Shown here in pieces: positions 14,692 through 23,102 of a DNA stretch of 64,000 bases (its first letter is position 1; each line of letters opens with the position of its first letter). Both the position numbers and the translations under genes were made by a program. Source of the stretch: Promicromonospora sp. Populi (GTDB lineage Bacteria > Actinomycetota > Actinomycetes > Actinomycetales > Cellulomonadaceae); contig NZ_CP163528.1 of assembly GCF_041081105.1 (NCBI RefSeq), forward strand, positions 1 to 64,000. Reading direction: 5' to 3'. The notes under the pieces were generated by a model. It made no database searches, had not been told where the DNA came from, and saw only the letters and a program-made list of their open reading frames with translations.

Positions 14692-15069
14692 ATGGTCCGG
14701 ATCGACGCGCAGCGTACGGGGATCGAGCCCTTCCTCGACGAGGGCGACTCGTTCATGTCTGTCTTCAACGCGCTGTTCATCATCGTCCCGATCCTCTTCA
14801 TCGGGGTCGTCGTCCTGATAATCGTGCTTGTTGTCGTCAACTCCCGGCGCCTCCGGAACAAGGGCATCAGTCCCCTGGCCACGGAGGCGGAGATCGTGGC
14901 CGACGCCGTGCGCGGCTCCGCGGCACAGCGATCCGGTGCTCAACCTGCGGCAAGTTCTGCGCAGACGATCGAGGCACGTCTGGCGGAGATCGAGCAGCTG
15001 CATGCAGCGGGCAAGATCACCACCGCCGAGCGCGACGCGGCGCGGGCATCCGTGCTCGGCACCCTCTGA
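14692..15069 (+). CDS. Single-pass membrane protein with SHOCT-like C-terminus
   Basis: A 125-residue protein starting at ATG 14692, 6 nt after a strong GGAGGTTGTC. A hydrophobic helix (FNALFIIVPILFIGVVVLII plus LVVV, about residues 22-48) is followed by a basic turn (NSRRLRNKG) and a soluble tail. The tail ends in RLAEIEQLHAAGKITTAERD, matching the SHOCT short C-terminal motif pattern (LxxLxxAGxIT-x-E/D). SHOCT tails are usually fused to membrane or signalling modules, with a proposed oligomerisation role. The specific function is unknown. The longer frame from 14554 has no ribosome-binding site. Confidence 0.65.
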   Translation: MVRIDAQRTGIEPFLDEGDSFMSVFNALFIIVPILFIGVVVLIIVLVVVNSRRLRNKGISPLATEAEIVADAVRGSAAQRSGAQPAASSAQTIEARLAEIEQLHAAGKITTAERDAARASVLGTL

Positions 15070-15120
15070 CGAAGGAACGGCCTGGCACCCACAACCGCGG
15101 ATCCCATTCGGAGGGTTGAA

Positions 15121-15146
15121 TTCCCAGGAATATTGTTCCTAGGAAC
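15121..15146. promoter_or_regulatory. Tandem TTCC-NN-GGAA dyads before the MarR gene
   Basis: TTCCCAGGAA (15121-15130) and GTTCCTAGGAAC (15135-15146) are two palindromes with the same half-sites, centred 15 bp apart, and the second abuts the ATG. MarR dimers bind palindromes of this size overlapping their own promoter, so this is a likely autoregulatory operator. Confidence 0.6.
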
Positions 15147-15602
15147 ATGGTTGTGCGGACCATGCAGCACTTCTTCGATGTACTGGTCCGGTACGAGACC
15201 GACCTCTGGGCGATGGTCGACAGTCGCCTCACCGCAGCGGGCGCGGTGTCCCTGGCGAAGCTCGAAGCACTCCGGGTGGTGGACCGGCACGCCGGCCGCT
15301 GCCGGGTCCATGAGATCTCAGCAGACCTCTCGATCACTGTGGGTGCGGCGAGCAAGCTCGTGGACCGGACAGAGCAGGCGGGTCTTGTGCGGCGGGAGCC
15401 GAACCCGCAGGACCGCCGTTCCGCGCTCGTGGTCCTGACACCGGCCGGTGCCGACGCGCTCGGGTTCGCCGACGAGGTCGCCAGCCGCGCGCTCGGCGAC
15501 CACCTGGACGGATCCGGCGTCGACGTCGCGGCGCTGACGGACGGCCTCGCCGTCCTGCGCGAACGGCTCGCCGCCACGAAGCAGCTGGAGGTCGGGGCAT
15601 GA
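15147..15602 (+). CDS. MarR family transcriptional regulator
   Basis: A 151-residue winged-helix regulator. Dimer helix region: HFFDVLVRYETDLWAMVDSR. HTH: VSLAKLEALRVVDRHAG then VHEISADLSITVGAASKLVD. Wing: RTEQAGLVRREPNPQDRRSA with the conserved DRR and LTPAGADAL. The stop overlaps the start of the quinone oxidoreductase (ATGA at 15599), so the two form a translationally coupled operon. Such MarR/oxidoreductase pairs usually respond to quinones, aldehydes or phenolics. The duplicated palindrome at its start codon suggests autorepression. Confidence 0.9.
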   Translation: MVVRTMQHFFDVLVRYETDLWAMVDSRLTAAGAVSLAKLEALRVVDRHAGRCRVHEISADLSITVGAASKLVDRTEQAGLVRREPNPQDRRSALVVLTPAGADALGFADEVASRALGDHLDGSGVDVAALTDGLAVLRERLAATKQLEVGA

Positions 15603-16579
15603 GCGCGACCATGCGGGCTGTTGTCGTCGACCAGGCCGGAGGTCCCGAGGTGCTGCAGGTGCGGCGCATCCCGGTTCCGCTGCCCGCGCCCGGGTGGTTG
15701 CGGATCAAGGTCAAGGCGTTCGGCCTGAACCGTTCGGAGCTGCATTTCCGGCAGGGCCAGGCGTACAGCGGCACGTTTCCCCGCGTGCCGGGTATCGAGG
15801 CGGTTGGTTTGGTCGACCAGGACCCGAGCGGCTGGCTCGCCCCGGGCACTCAGGTCGCGACGATGATGGGCGGGATGGGCCGCGAGTTCGACGGCGGCTA
15901 CGCCGAACTTGTCACCGTCCCCGCCGCCCAGGTGATCCCGTTCCGGAGCGACCTCCCGTGGGAGGTCCTGGGCGCCGTGCCCGAGATGCTGCAGACCGCC
16001 GCTGGCTCCCTCCGGGTGGGTCTTGAGGCGCGGGACGGGCAGACGCTTCTGATCCGGGGCGGCACGTCCTCCATCGGCCTCGCGCTGGCCGTCCTGGCCA
16101 AGGCGCGCGACATGACAGTCATCTCGACCACTCGCTCGGAGAGCCGACGGGAGCTGCTCGAGTCCGTCGGGGTGGACCATGTGCTGATCGACGACGGCGT
16201 GATCGCCCCGGCGATCCGTGAGCTCGTCCCCGACGGCGTCGACGGCGCCGTAGAGCTGGTCGGCACCAACGTGCTGCGCGACACGCTGCGCGCGGTACGC
16301 ACCGGTGGCGTCGCCTGTTTCACCGGGATGCTCTCCGACCAGTGGACGGTCTCCGAGTTCTACCCGATGGACTGGCTGCCCAACGGCGTCCGGCTCACCG
16401 CCTACTCCGGCGAGAGCGCCGATCTTGCTCCGGCGACCCTGCAGGACTTTGTCGACGAGGTAGCCGCCGGCCGTGCGGTCGTGCCGGTCGGACGCGTCTA
16501 TCGCCTCGACGACATTGCGCAGGCCCACCGCGACATGGAGGCCGGCACGATCGGCGGAAAGGGCGTGGTGCTGACATGA
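15599..16579 (+). CDS. MDR-superfamily NADPH:quinone oxidoreductase / zinc-free alcohol dehydrogenase
   Basis: A 326-residue medium-chain dehydrogenase/reductase. The N-terminal GroES-like half has MRAVVVDQAGGPEVLQVRRI, AFGLNRSELHFRQG and FPRVPGIEAVGLV. The Rossmann half has LLIRGGTSSIGLALAVLAKA. The catalytic-zinc ligands of alcohol dehydrogenases (Cys/His in the first half, Cys4 lobe) are absent, matching the zinc-independent quinone oxidoreductase branch. It probably reduces quinones or enones with NADPH. It is the second gene of an operon with the MarR regulator, which probably controls it. Confidence 0.85.
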   Translation: MSATMRAVVVDQAGGPEVLQVRRIPVPLPAPGWLRIKVKAFGLNRSELHFRQGQAYSGTFPRVPGIEAVGLVDQDPSGWLAPGTQVATMMGGMGREFDGGYAELVTVPAAQVIPFRSDLPWEVLGAVPEMLQTAAGSLRVGLEARDGQTLLIRGGTSSIGLALAVLAKARDMTVISTTRSESRRELLESVGVDHVLIDDGVIAPAIRELVPDGVDGAVELVGTNVLRDTLRAVRTGGVACFTGMLSDQWTVSEFYPMDWLPNGVRLTAYSGESADLAPATLQDFVDEVAAGRAVVPVGRVYRLDDIAQAHRDMEAGTIGGKGVVLT

Positions 16580-16696
16580 CCGTCCCCATCGAGATCTGCC
16601 ACGCGCGGTGGCTCAGCGAGCGCGCCTCCGCGGCTGCCGAGCCCCAGGCCTCGGTCGCCGAGACCGCGGACGACTCAGACGTTTCTGCGGCACCCA

Positions 16697-17506
16697 TCAA
16701 GCCCCTCCGGCCGCCTCGGTCTCCGTAGGTGTCTCCGCTCCCGTCATCAGCGCCACAACCTCGGACATGCTGCGCTCCCGGGGATCCACCACCGCTGCAC
16801 GCCTCCCAAGCCGGTGGACGTGAATCCGGTCAGCCACCTCGAAGACATGCGGCATGTCGTGGCTGATCAGCACCACGGGTATCCCGCGCTCGCGAATGGA
16901 CCGGATCAGGTCGATGACCATCCCGGACTCACGCACACCGAGCGCCGCGGTGGGCTCGTCCATGATGATCACGCCGTGGCCAAAGGCCGCCGCCCGGGCC
17001 ACGGCCACACCCTGGCGTTGCCCACCGGAGAGGGTCTCGACGGACTGGGTGACCGACTTGATCCCGATCTTCAGGTCGGTGAGGTGCCCCGATGCCTCCC
17101 TGCGCATACGCGGCATGTCCAGTCGGCGGAACACGCTCCCGGCGATGCCCTTGCGGCGGATCTCGCGCCCGAGGAACACGTTGGTAGCGATGTCGAGCGC
17201 CGGGACGACGGCCAGCTCCTGGTAGACGGTCTCGATGCCGTGGGCGCGGGCGTCGCGAGTGTTGCGGAACGTGACCTTGGTGCCGTTCATGAGGATGTCG
17301 CCGGCGTCTGGGACGACCGCCCCGGCCAGTGCCTTGATCAGGCTGGACTTCCCGGCCCCGTTGTCGCCGATCACCGCAAGGACCTCACCGGCCCGGAGGT
17401 CGAAGTCGGCGCCGTTGATGGCCGTGACCTGTCCGTACCGCTTGACCAGGCCGCGTGCTGCAAGAACCGGTGTCTGCGTGGAGGTTTCCTGCGAAGGCGT
17501 GGTCAT
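16697..17506 (-). CDS. Sugar ABC transporter ATP-binding protein (CUT2, fructose FrcA-like)
   Basis: A 269-residue single-domain ATPase: Walker A GDNGAGKSS, Q-loop region TVYQELAVVPALD, signature LSGGQRQGVAVARA, Walker B VIIMDEPTAALG, H-loop LISHDMPHV. Most CUT2 ATPases (RbsA, AraG) are double-domain with about 500 residues. A single domain is characteristic of the FrcBCA fructose transporter, which fits the kinase gene in this operon. The ATG at 17506 has AGGAGG upstream and overlaps the permease stop by 4 bp. The upstream frame extension inside the permease gene is a shadow. Confidence 0.85.
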   Translation of the reverse strand: MTTPSQETSTQTPVLAARGLVKRYGQVTAINGADFDLRAGEVLAVIGDNGAGKSSLIKALAGAVVPDAGDILMNGTKVTFRNTRDARAHGIETVYQELAVVPALDIATNVFLGREIRRKGIAGSVFRRLDMPRMRREASGHLTDLKIGIKSVTQSVETLSGGQRQGVAVARAAAFGHGVIIMDEPTAALGVRESGMVIDLIRSIRERGIPVVLISHDMPHVFEVADRIHVHRLGRRAAVVDPRERSMSEVVALMTGAETPTETEAAGGA

Positions 17507-18495
17507 GAGGCCCTCCTGCGGGCGAACTGGTCGACGGTCACGGCGACGATGACAAGGATGCCGGTGGCGATGTTCTGGTAGAGGCTGTCGACCCCCGCCT
17601 GGGTGAGGCCGTTGCGCAGGACCCCCACGATGAGGGTGCCGATCAGGGTGCCTCCCACACCGCCTCGCCCACCGAACAGGCTGGTTCCGCCGATGACGAC
17701 GGCGGTGATGGAGTCGAGGTTCGCGGTCTGCAGGGCGTTCGGGTCGGCATTGGGGATCCGGCCGAGGGCTGCCCACGCGGCGAAGGCGGCGATGAGGCCG
17801 GTCATGAGATACACCGAGAAGACGGTCCGACCGGACCTGATGCCCGAGAGTACGGCGGCGGGCAGGCTGCCGCCCACCGCGTAGACGTGTCGACCGCCCG
17901 CGGTCTGCGAGAGGACGTACCACGCCACGGCGTAGAGGAGCAGCATCGCGACGACACCCAACGACGTCGAGAAGGGCCCGACGTTGAGGAAGAAGCCGAG
18001 AAAGGTCAGGGGCCCCTCGGGCACCTGGTAGGTCTGCGACCCGGCGAGCAGCCGGGCGGCGGCCTGGATGGCGGTGAAGGTGCCGAGCGTGACGATGAAG
18101 GGCGGCAGCCTCAGCACCGTGACCAGGCCGCCGTTCAGGGCCCCCAAGAGGGTGCAGACGGCGAAGGTGGTCAGCAGGGCGGCGACGGCGCCGTTCGTGC
18201 CGGCTGTCTGCGCCATGACGATGGTGCCCAGGACGGTGACGGCGCCGATGGACAGGTCGATGCCCGAGGTCAGGATGATCAGGGTCTGCCCGACGGCGAG
18301 AATCCCGATCACGACGGACTGCTGCAGGATCAGGGACAGATTCTGCGGGTTGAGGAAGGTGTCCGAGACCAGGCTGAAGATGATGACGGACACCACCAGC
18401 GCCGCCACCGGGCCCAGTAGTGGATTGCGGGCCATGGCCTGGAGGATGGACCGCCCGGTGGCGGCGCTGGGACGCACTGCGGTTGTTGTGCTCAT
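17503..18495 (-). CDS. Sugar ABC transporter permease (CUT2, FrcC/RbsC-like)
   Basis: A 330-residue membrane protein with about ten hydrophobic segments and the CUT2 permease signatures LTSGIDLSIGAVTVLG, LPPFIVTLGTFTAIQ and VVIGGTSLFGGRGGVGGTLI. The length is typical. It lies 23 bp downstream of the binding-protein gene and overlaps the ATPase gene by ATGA, so they are one operon. It forms the membrane channel for a monosaccharide, by operon context probably fructose or a related hexose. Confidence 0.88.
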   Translation of the reverse strand: MSTTTAVRPSAATGRSILQAMARNPLLGPVAALVVSVIIFSLVSDTFLNPQNLSLILQQSVVIGILAVGQTLIILTSGIDLSIGAVTVLGTIVMAQTAGTNGAVAALLTTFAVCTLLGALNGGLVTVLRLPPFIVTLGTFTAIQAAARLLAGSQTYQVPEGPLTFLGFFLNVGPFSTSLGVVAMLLLYAVAWYVLSQTAGGRHVYAVGGSLPAAVLSGIRSGRTVFSVYLMTGLIAAFAAWAALGRIPNADPNALQTANLDSITAVVIGGTSLFGGRGGVGGTLIGTLIVGVLRNGLTQAGVDSLYQNIATGILVIVAVTVDQFARRRAS

Positions 18496-18518
18496 AAGTT
18501 TCTCCGGTCCGTCGTAGG

Positions 18519-19553
18519 TCAGCCCCAGCAGTTTTCGGCGCCCCAGGCGGTGTTCTCGGAGTCGACGCCGTCGACGGGCTGGTCGGTGATCAGCACTGAG
18601 CCGGTGTCGACGAACCCGGAGGGCCGGGTGCCGTCCTCGACGAACTGGACGATGGCCTCGGTGCCCTGCTGGACCATCCGGGCCGGGAACTGCATGACGG
18701 TCGCGCCGATGACGCCGGCCGCGACGTCCGCCACGCCGGTGCAGCTGCCGTCTACGGACCCGATGGTGATCTGGTCCTCCAGGCCGCGGGCCTGGATGGC
18801 GGCGTACCCGCCGGCGGCGGCCGGTTCGTTGATCGTGTAGACGGCGTTGGTGTCGGGCGCGCGCTGCAGCAGGTTCTCCATGGCGGTCTGGGCCCTGGTC
18901 TGGTCACCGTTGGTGTCCTCGGCTCCGACGATCGCGGGGTCGCCCTCCTCGATGCCGAACCCTTCCAGGAACCCGTCGTGGCGGAAGGTGTCGACAGTCC
19001 CGCCAGGGGTGCCGTCGAGCATGATGAGCTGCGGCTCCTCGTCGCCGAGTGCCGCGCGGACCCACGTGCCCTGGGCGACGCCCGCGGCGAAGTTGTCGGT
19101 GGCGAAGGTGGCGTCGACGGCGTCCTCCGGGTCGGTAGCGGTGTCGAGGGCGACGACGAGCACACCGGCGGACCGGGCCTGCTCGATGGCGGCCAGGATC
19201 CCCGAGGAGGAGTTGGGCGTGATCATGATCCCGTCCACCCCCTGGCTCACCAGGTTCTCGATCGCGGCGACCTGGCCCTCGTTGTCCCCGTCGAAGGCAC
19301 CGGCCAGCGCGATGAGCTCCGCGCCGGCTTCGTCTGCGGCGGTCTGCGCTTCCTCGCGCATCGTGACGAAGAAGGGGTTGGAGTCGGTCTTGGTGATCAG
19401 GCCGATCGTGACGGTGTCGTCGCCACCGGCACCGGTCTCGCCGCCGCCCGAGGCTTCCTCGGACGGGGCGGTAATGCTGCAGGCGGCCAGGACGAACAGG
19501 AGCGATCCGGCCAGGGCGGCCGGTCGCAGGGAGGTCTTTCTTATGCTGCGCAT
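18519..19553 (-). CDS. Sugar-binding lipoprotein of a CUT2 ABC transporter (FrcB-like)
   Basis: A 344-residue protein with a lipoprotein signal (SLLFVLAACS lipobox, Cys25) and a Ser/Gly-rich linker. The periplasmic-binding type I fold follows: IGLITKTDSNPFFVTMREEA, IMITPNSSSGILAAIEQARS, VALDTATDPEDAVDATFATD and YTINEPAAAGGYAAI. These segments match the fructose/ribose-type binding proteins. The start has AGGAG 6 nt upstream. It is the second gene of the operon after the P-loop kinase, 71 bp away. Confidence 0.87.
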   Translation of the reverse strand: MRSIRKTSLRPAALAGSLLFVLAACSITAPSEEASGGGETGAGGDDTVTIGLITKTDSNPFFVTMREEAQTAADEAGAELIALAGAFDGDNEGQVAAIENLVSQGVDGIMITPNSSSGILAAIEQARSAGVLVVALDTATDPEDAVDATFATDNFAAGVAQGTWVRAALGDEEPQLIMLDGTPGGTVDTFRHDGFLEGFGIEEGDPAIVGAEDTNGDQTRAQTAMENLLQRAPDTNAVYTINEPAAAGGYAAIQARGLEDQITIGSVDGSCTGVADVAAGVIGATVMQFPARMVQQGTEAIVQFVEDGTRPSGFVDTGSVLITDQPVDGVDSENTAWGAENCWG

Positions 19554-19624
19554 CTGAACTCCTTAGGTGGGGCCCGGTGACCGGCGTCGGCCGCGGGGTG
19601 TTGATCTGAAGTGGAGGGGTTGGC

Positions 19625-20272
19625 TCAGTCCCATCGAATGGTCCGATCGACACGATGGCGAGTTGAGTTGACGAGGGTGGCATTGCGCTCGTCGGGTCCG
19701 TTGGCCCAGGCGGTCGCGGTAGCCCGGTCCATCCCGGAGGCCACGTGGCGCTCGATCAGGCGCGCGAGCCGTACGTCTTGTGGGGTGTCCACGAACCACG
19801 TCTCGTCGAGCAGGGCACGCAGCGCCGACCACGGGGCGTCGTCGACGAGCAGGTAGTTGCCCTCGGTGATGACCACTCGGGTGCCCTGCGGGATCGCGAT
19901 GGACGCCGCGATCGGTTCCTCCAGTCCCCGGACGTAGGTGGGGGCGTAGACGACCGGTTCGTCGCGGGAACGCAGGCGTCGGAGCAGCGAGAGGTAACCA
20001 CCGATGTCGAACGTGTCGATGGCGCCCTTGCGCTCCCGCAGGGGAGTGCCCTCCAGCAGGGTGTTGGCGAGGTGGAAGCCGTCCATGGGGACGACCACGG
20101 CGTCGGCGCCGAGACGCTGCGCGACGAGCTGGGCGACCGTGGACTTCCCGGTACCAGGGGCGCCGACGATGCCAATGATCTGGCGGTGACCGGATCGGTC
20201 CGCGGTCTCCATGAGGCGCTCGGCAGCCTCAGCGATGTCTTGGAAAACCTCGGAACGGGACTGCGCTGTCAC
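19625..20272 (-). CDS. P-loop nucleoside/sugar kinase-like protein (FrcK/PanK-fold)
   Basis: A 215-residue protein of the uridine kinase/pantothenate kinase-like P-loop family: Walker A GAPGTGKST, then VVPMDGFHLANTLLEG, DTFDIGGYLSLLRRL, APTYVRGLEEPI and TEGNYLLVDDAPWSALRALL. The MDGFH and EGNYLL motifs are the hallmark of the FrcK group associated with fructose transporters. It probably phosphorylates the incoming sugar, though FrcK activity is poorly established. The GTG at 20272 has AAGGAG 7 nt upstream; an ATG at 20302 is a longer alternative. It is the first gene of the operon, divergent from the LacI regulator. Confidence 0.8.
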   Translation of the reverse strand: MTAQSRSEVFQDIAEAAERLMETADRSGHRQIIGIVGAPGTGKSTVAQLVAQRLGADAVVVPMDGFHLANTLLEGTPLRERKGAIDTFDIGGYLSLLRRLRSRDEPVVYAPTYVRGLEEPIAASIAIPQGTRVVITEGNYLLVDDAPWSALRALLDETWFVDTPQDVRLARLIERHVASGMDRATATAWANGPDERNATLVNSTRHRVDRTIRWD

Positions 20273-20336
20273 TTCGCTGCTCCTTTGCTGCGACCCGGAC
20301 ATTGAGCGTCCTGGGAAGCAGGATGCACCACAGCAC

Positions 20337-20370
20337 ACGATTGCGCAATCGTCTGCGCACACGATTGCGC
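20337..20370. promoter_or_regulatory. LacI-type operator pair between the kinase operon and lacI-family gene
   Basis: ACGATTGCGCAATCGT (20337-20352) is a perfect 16-bp palindrome with the central CG usual for LacI-family operators. A second copy of its left arm, ACGATTGCGC, begins 24 bp later (20361-20370), with a degraded right arm. The site lies 65 bp upstream of the kinase start and 58 bp upstream of the LacI start, so it can control both directions. Confidence 0.8.
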
Positions 20371-20427
20371 GGCGATCCTCCGCGTGGTCTACGCTCGGAG
20401 TCCTACCGAATCGAGGGGAGCCCGGTC

Positions 20428-21453
20428 ATGGTGACCATGAGCGACGTCGCCCGGGCCGCCAAGGTCTCGACCACTACCGTCTCGCACGTCATCAACAAGA
20501 CCCGCGCCGTGCTGCCGGAGACCGAGAAGGCCGTCCGCGACGCCATCGAGGTCACGGGCTACGCTGGCGACGGGATCGCCCGGTCGCTGCGCAAGGGCAA
20601 GACCGACACCATCGGGCTCGCGATGTCAGCCATCTCCAACCCGTACTTCGGCGACGTGGTGCACGCGATCGAGCGCACGGTCACCGAAGCCGGTTACTCG
20701 CTGCTGCTCGCCGACACGCACGACGACCCGGAGCGCGAACGCCGGGCCGTGATGGACCTGCTCTCGCGCCGGGTCGACGCGATGATCGTCGCCCCGTCGG
20801 CGGATCCGACGGCGATGTTCGACCAGCTGGTCCGGCGGGCCATACCCACCGTGCTCATCGACCGCGTCCCGGACGAGACCCGGCCCGGGATGGACGCCAT
20901 CGGTGTCATCAACGAGGAGCCGACCGCCCTGCTGGTCGACCACCTGGCGAGCCACGGCCACCGCAGGATCGCCGCCATCATGAGCCGGCCGGGCCTCGCC
21001 ACGACCGAAGAGCGGCTCGCCGGCTACCGAGCAGGCCTCGCCCGCAACGGCCTCGTCCCGGATCCGCAGCTGGTGCAAGCCGGCCTGGATACCGACGGCG
21101 ACCACACCGCCGAAGCCGTCCGGCTGCTGCTCCAGCTTCCGGAGCCGCCCACCGCCATCGTGCTGGGCAACAACCAGGTCACCATCGGCACCATGGCGGC
21201 GCTGCAGGCACGGCGGATCGAGGTGCCCGACGACATGGCGCTCGCCGTATTCGACGACTTCCCCTGGGCAGACTTCTTCCACCCGAGGCTCACCGCCATC
21301 TCGCAGCCCGTCGACGAGCTCGGCCAGGGTGCGGTCACCCTGCTGCTGGACCGGATGCGCGACGGCGACCTGCCGGCCCGCCACATCCGGCTGGAGCCGA
21401 AATTTGTTCGCCGGGAGTCGTGTGGTTGCAAGGGTGACCCCGCCGCGGCGTGA
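20428..21453 (+). CDS. LacI family transcriptional regulator
   Basis: A 341-residue repressor. The HTH is MSDVARAAKVSTTTVSHVIN plus a hinge helix (IARSLRKGKT), followed by a type I periplasmic-binding-like effector domain (TIGLAMSAISNPYFGDVVHA, IGVINEEPTALLVDHLASHG, IAVFDDFPWADFFHPRLTAI-like). The start at ATG 20428 follows GAGGGGAG at good spacing; the upstream frame extension overlaps the operators. It is divergent from the fructose-type ABC operon and preceded by a perfect palindrome, so it is the probable sugar-responsive repressor of that operon and of itself. Confidence 0.9.
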   Translation: MVTMSDVARAAKVSTTTVSHVINKTRAVLPETEKAVRDAIEVTGYAGDGIARSLRKGKTDTIGLAMSAISNPYFGDVVHAIERTVTEAGYSLLLADTHDDPERERRAVMDLLSRRVDAMIVAPSADPTAMFDQLVRRAIPTVLIDRVPDETRPGMDAIGVINEEPTALLVDHLASHGHRRIAAIMSRPGLATTEERLAGYRAGLARNGLVPDPQLVQAGLDTDGDHTAEAVRLLLQLPEPPTAIVLGNNQVTIGTMAALQARRIEVPDDMALAVFDDFPWADFFHPRLTAISQPVDELGQGAVTLLLDRMRDGDLPARHIRLEPKFVRRESCGCKGDPAAA

Positions 21454-21460
21454 GGTTCCT

Positions 21461-21503
21461 ACGAATGGCCTGAACCTACGATTCGCAGGTTCAGGCCATT
21501 CGT
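21461..21503 (+). terminator. Terminator hairpin, AATGGCCTGAACC family
   Basis: Arms ACGAATGGCCTGAACCT and AGGTTCAGGCCATTCGT form a perfect 17-bp stem around a 9-nt loop, 8 bp after the LacI stop. It shares the core AATGGCCTGAACCTACG with the hairpin at 12902. Confidence 0.75.
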
Positions 21504-21608
21504 CATTTCTGGGCGGGCCCGGGTGCGAGCCACGTTCACCTCCCGGCCATACCTGCCCCTTAGCGTCGCCGTCGCCGCACACATCGGAAGCCGAAGGGGA
21601 CTACCTCG

Positions 21609-23102
21609 ATGTCATCCGCACCCGCACGCACCCGCCGGGGCCTCCTCGCGACCGTCGCCATCACCGCGACGCTCGTCGCTCTGGCCGCCGCCCCGGCAAC
21701 CGCCGTCCCGGTGACCGCCGCCGCGCCGACCGCCGCCCGGCCCGCCGCAGCGGCCGCACCCGCCCTCAGCCTCGACGGCGCGAACATCGCCGTCGACGAG
21801 TCCGTCTCAATCACCTTCGACGCCGGCGACGCCCTCCACGAGCTCAACTGGATAGGCATCTACCGCGACGGCGCCACGCCCGGCGGCCCGACCTCGCTCG
21901 ACTGGCGCTACGTGCCGGACGCGACCGGCACGGTCACCTGGGGCCCGCAGAACCGCACGGGCTGGACCCACAACGCCGCCTCGATCGGCGCGGGGGAGTA
22001 CGACGTCTACCTCCTGGCGGACGACGGTTACGACGTCCTCGCCGGCCCGGTCGACCTCACCGTCCGCCCCGCCGGGACGGTCCCGCCCGCCGAGCCCAAG
22101 CCCGAGGTCGACGGGGTGAGCGAGCTCAACGCGCTCACCTTCAACGTCTGGCACGGCGGCACGCAGATCCCCAACGGCGCCCGCGAGATCGCGGACATCA
22201 TCCTGGAGACCGACGCCGACGTCACGTTCCTGCCCGAGCAGGGCAACGCGCCCGCGCAGGTCGCGGCGCTGCTCGGTTACGACCACCTCATCGCCGCCGA
22301 CACCGGCATCGTCTCGCGCTACCCGATCCTGGCGACCGACACCGTGGACGGCTGGTGGTCCAAGGCCGTGCTCGACGTCAACGGGACCGAGGTAGTGGCC
22401 TACGGCGGCCACCTCGAGTACCGCTGGTACACCACCTACCTGCCGCGCGGCTACGGCGGGGCGATCGCCGGTGACTGGCCCGACGGCTGGGACACCTGGG
22501 ACCAGCTGGACGCGCCGGTGACCGACGTCGACGCCATCCTCGCGGCCAACCTGCAGTCGGGCCGCCCCGCCACGGCCGCCGCACTCGTCGAGGACGTCGC
22601 GGACGAGCGTGCCGCGGGCCGGATCGCCGTCGTCGGCGGGGACTTCAACGAGCCTTCCGTACAGGACTGGACCGACGCGACCGCCGACACGCAGGACCAC
22701 AACGGCGTTGTGGTCCCGTGGCAGACCACGCAGACGCTGCTCGACGGCGGCCTGGTCGACGCCTTCCGCGAGGTCTACCCGGACCCGGTCGCCAACCCGG
22801 GCAGCACGTGGCCGTCCGACAACCCGCTCTTCCCGACGTCGGACCTCACCTGGGCGCCCGAGGCCGACGAGCGCGACCGCATCGACTACCTCTTTGTCTC
22901 ACCCGACGAGCGGGTCTCGGTCGACGACGCCGCCGTCGTCGGGCCGCAGTCGACGATCGTGCGCAACGAGCGGGTCGACGACGACAGCGCCGACGTGATC
23001 TGGACACCGGACGCCGTGTGGCCGTCGGACCACAAGGCGGTGCTCGCGTCGTTCAGCATCTGCGACTTCGGCTGCGACCCGGTCTCGGTCAGCGCCGAGT
23101 GA
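21609..23102 (+). CDS. Secreted endonuclease/exonuclease/phosphatase family protein
   Basis: A 497-residue protein with a Tat/Sec-type signal (TRRGLLATVAITATLVALAA, ending about residue 40), an Ala/Pro-rich linker, a beta-sandwich module (about 50-155, INWIGIYRDG-like Trp/Gly/Tyr-rich strands), and a C-terminal EEP domain. Its metal and catalytic residues are visible: Asn in LTFNVWHGG, Glu in FLPEQGN, D-x-N in VVGGDFNEPS, RIDYLF and SDH in WPSDHKAVL. EEP proteins cleave phosphodiester or phosphomonoester bonds in DNA, phospholipid or inositol phosphate. The N-terminal sandwich may bind the substrate surface. It overlaps the convergent LysR gene by 14 bp. Confidence 0.85.
   Translation: MSSAPARTRRGLLATVAITATLVALAAAPATAVPVTAAAPTAARPAAAAAPALSLDGANIAVDESVSITFDAGDALHELNWIGIYRDGATPGGPTSLDWRYVPDATGTVTWGPQNRTGWTHNAASIGAGEYDVYLLADDGYDVLAGPVDLTVRPAGTVPPAEPKPEVDGVSELNALTFNVWHGGTQIPNGAREIADIILETDADVTFLPEQGNAPAQVAALLGYDHLIAADTGIVSRYPILATDTVDGWWSKAVLDVNGTEVVAYGGHLEYRWYTTYLPRGYGGAIAGDWPDGWDTWDQLDAPVTDVDAILAANLQSGRPATAAALVEDVADERAAGRIAVVGGDFNEPSVQDWTDATADTQDHNGVVVPWQTTQTLLDGGLVDAFREVYPDPVANPGSTWPSDNPLFPTSDLTWAPEADERDRIDYLFVSPDERVSVDDAAVVGPQSTIVRNERVDDDSADVIWTPDAVWPSDHKAVLASFSICDFGCDPVSVSAE

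Noticed and set aside
15017..16528. A 503-codon open frame on the minus strand
   Set aside because: Antisense to the MarR and quinone-oxidoreductase genes with no domain of its own.
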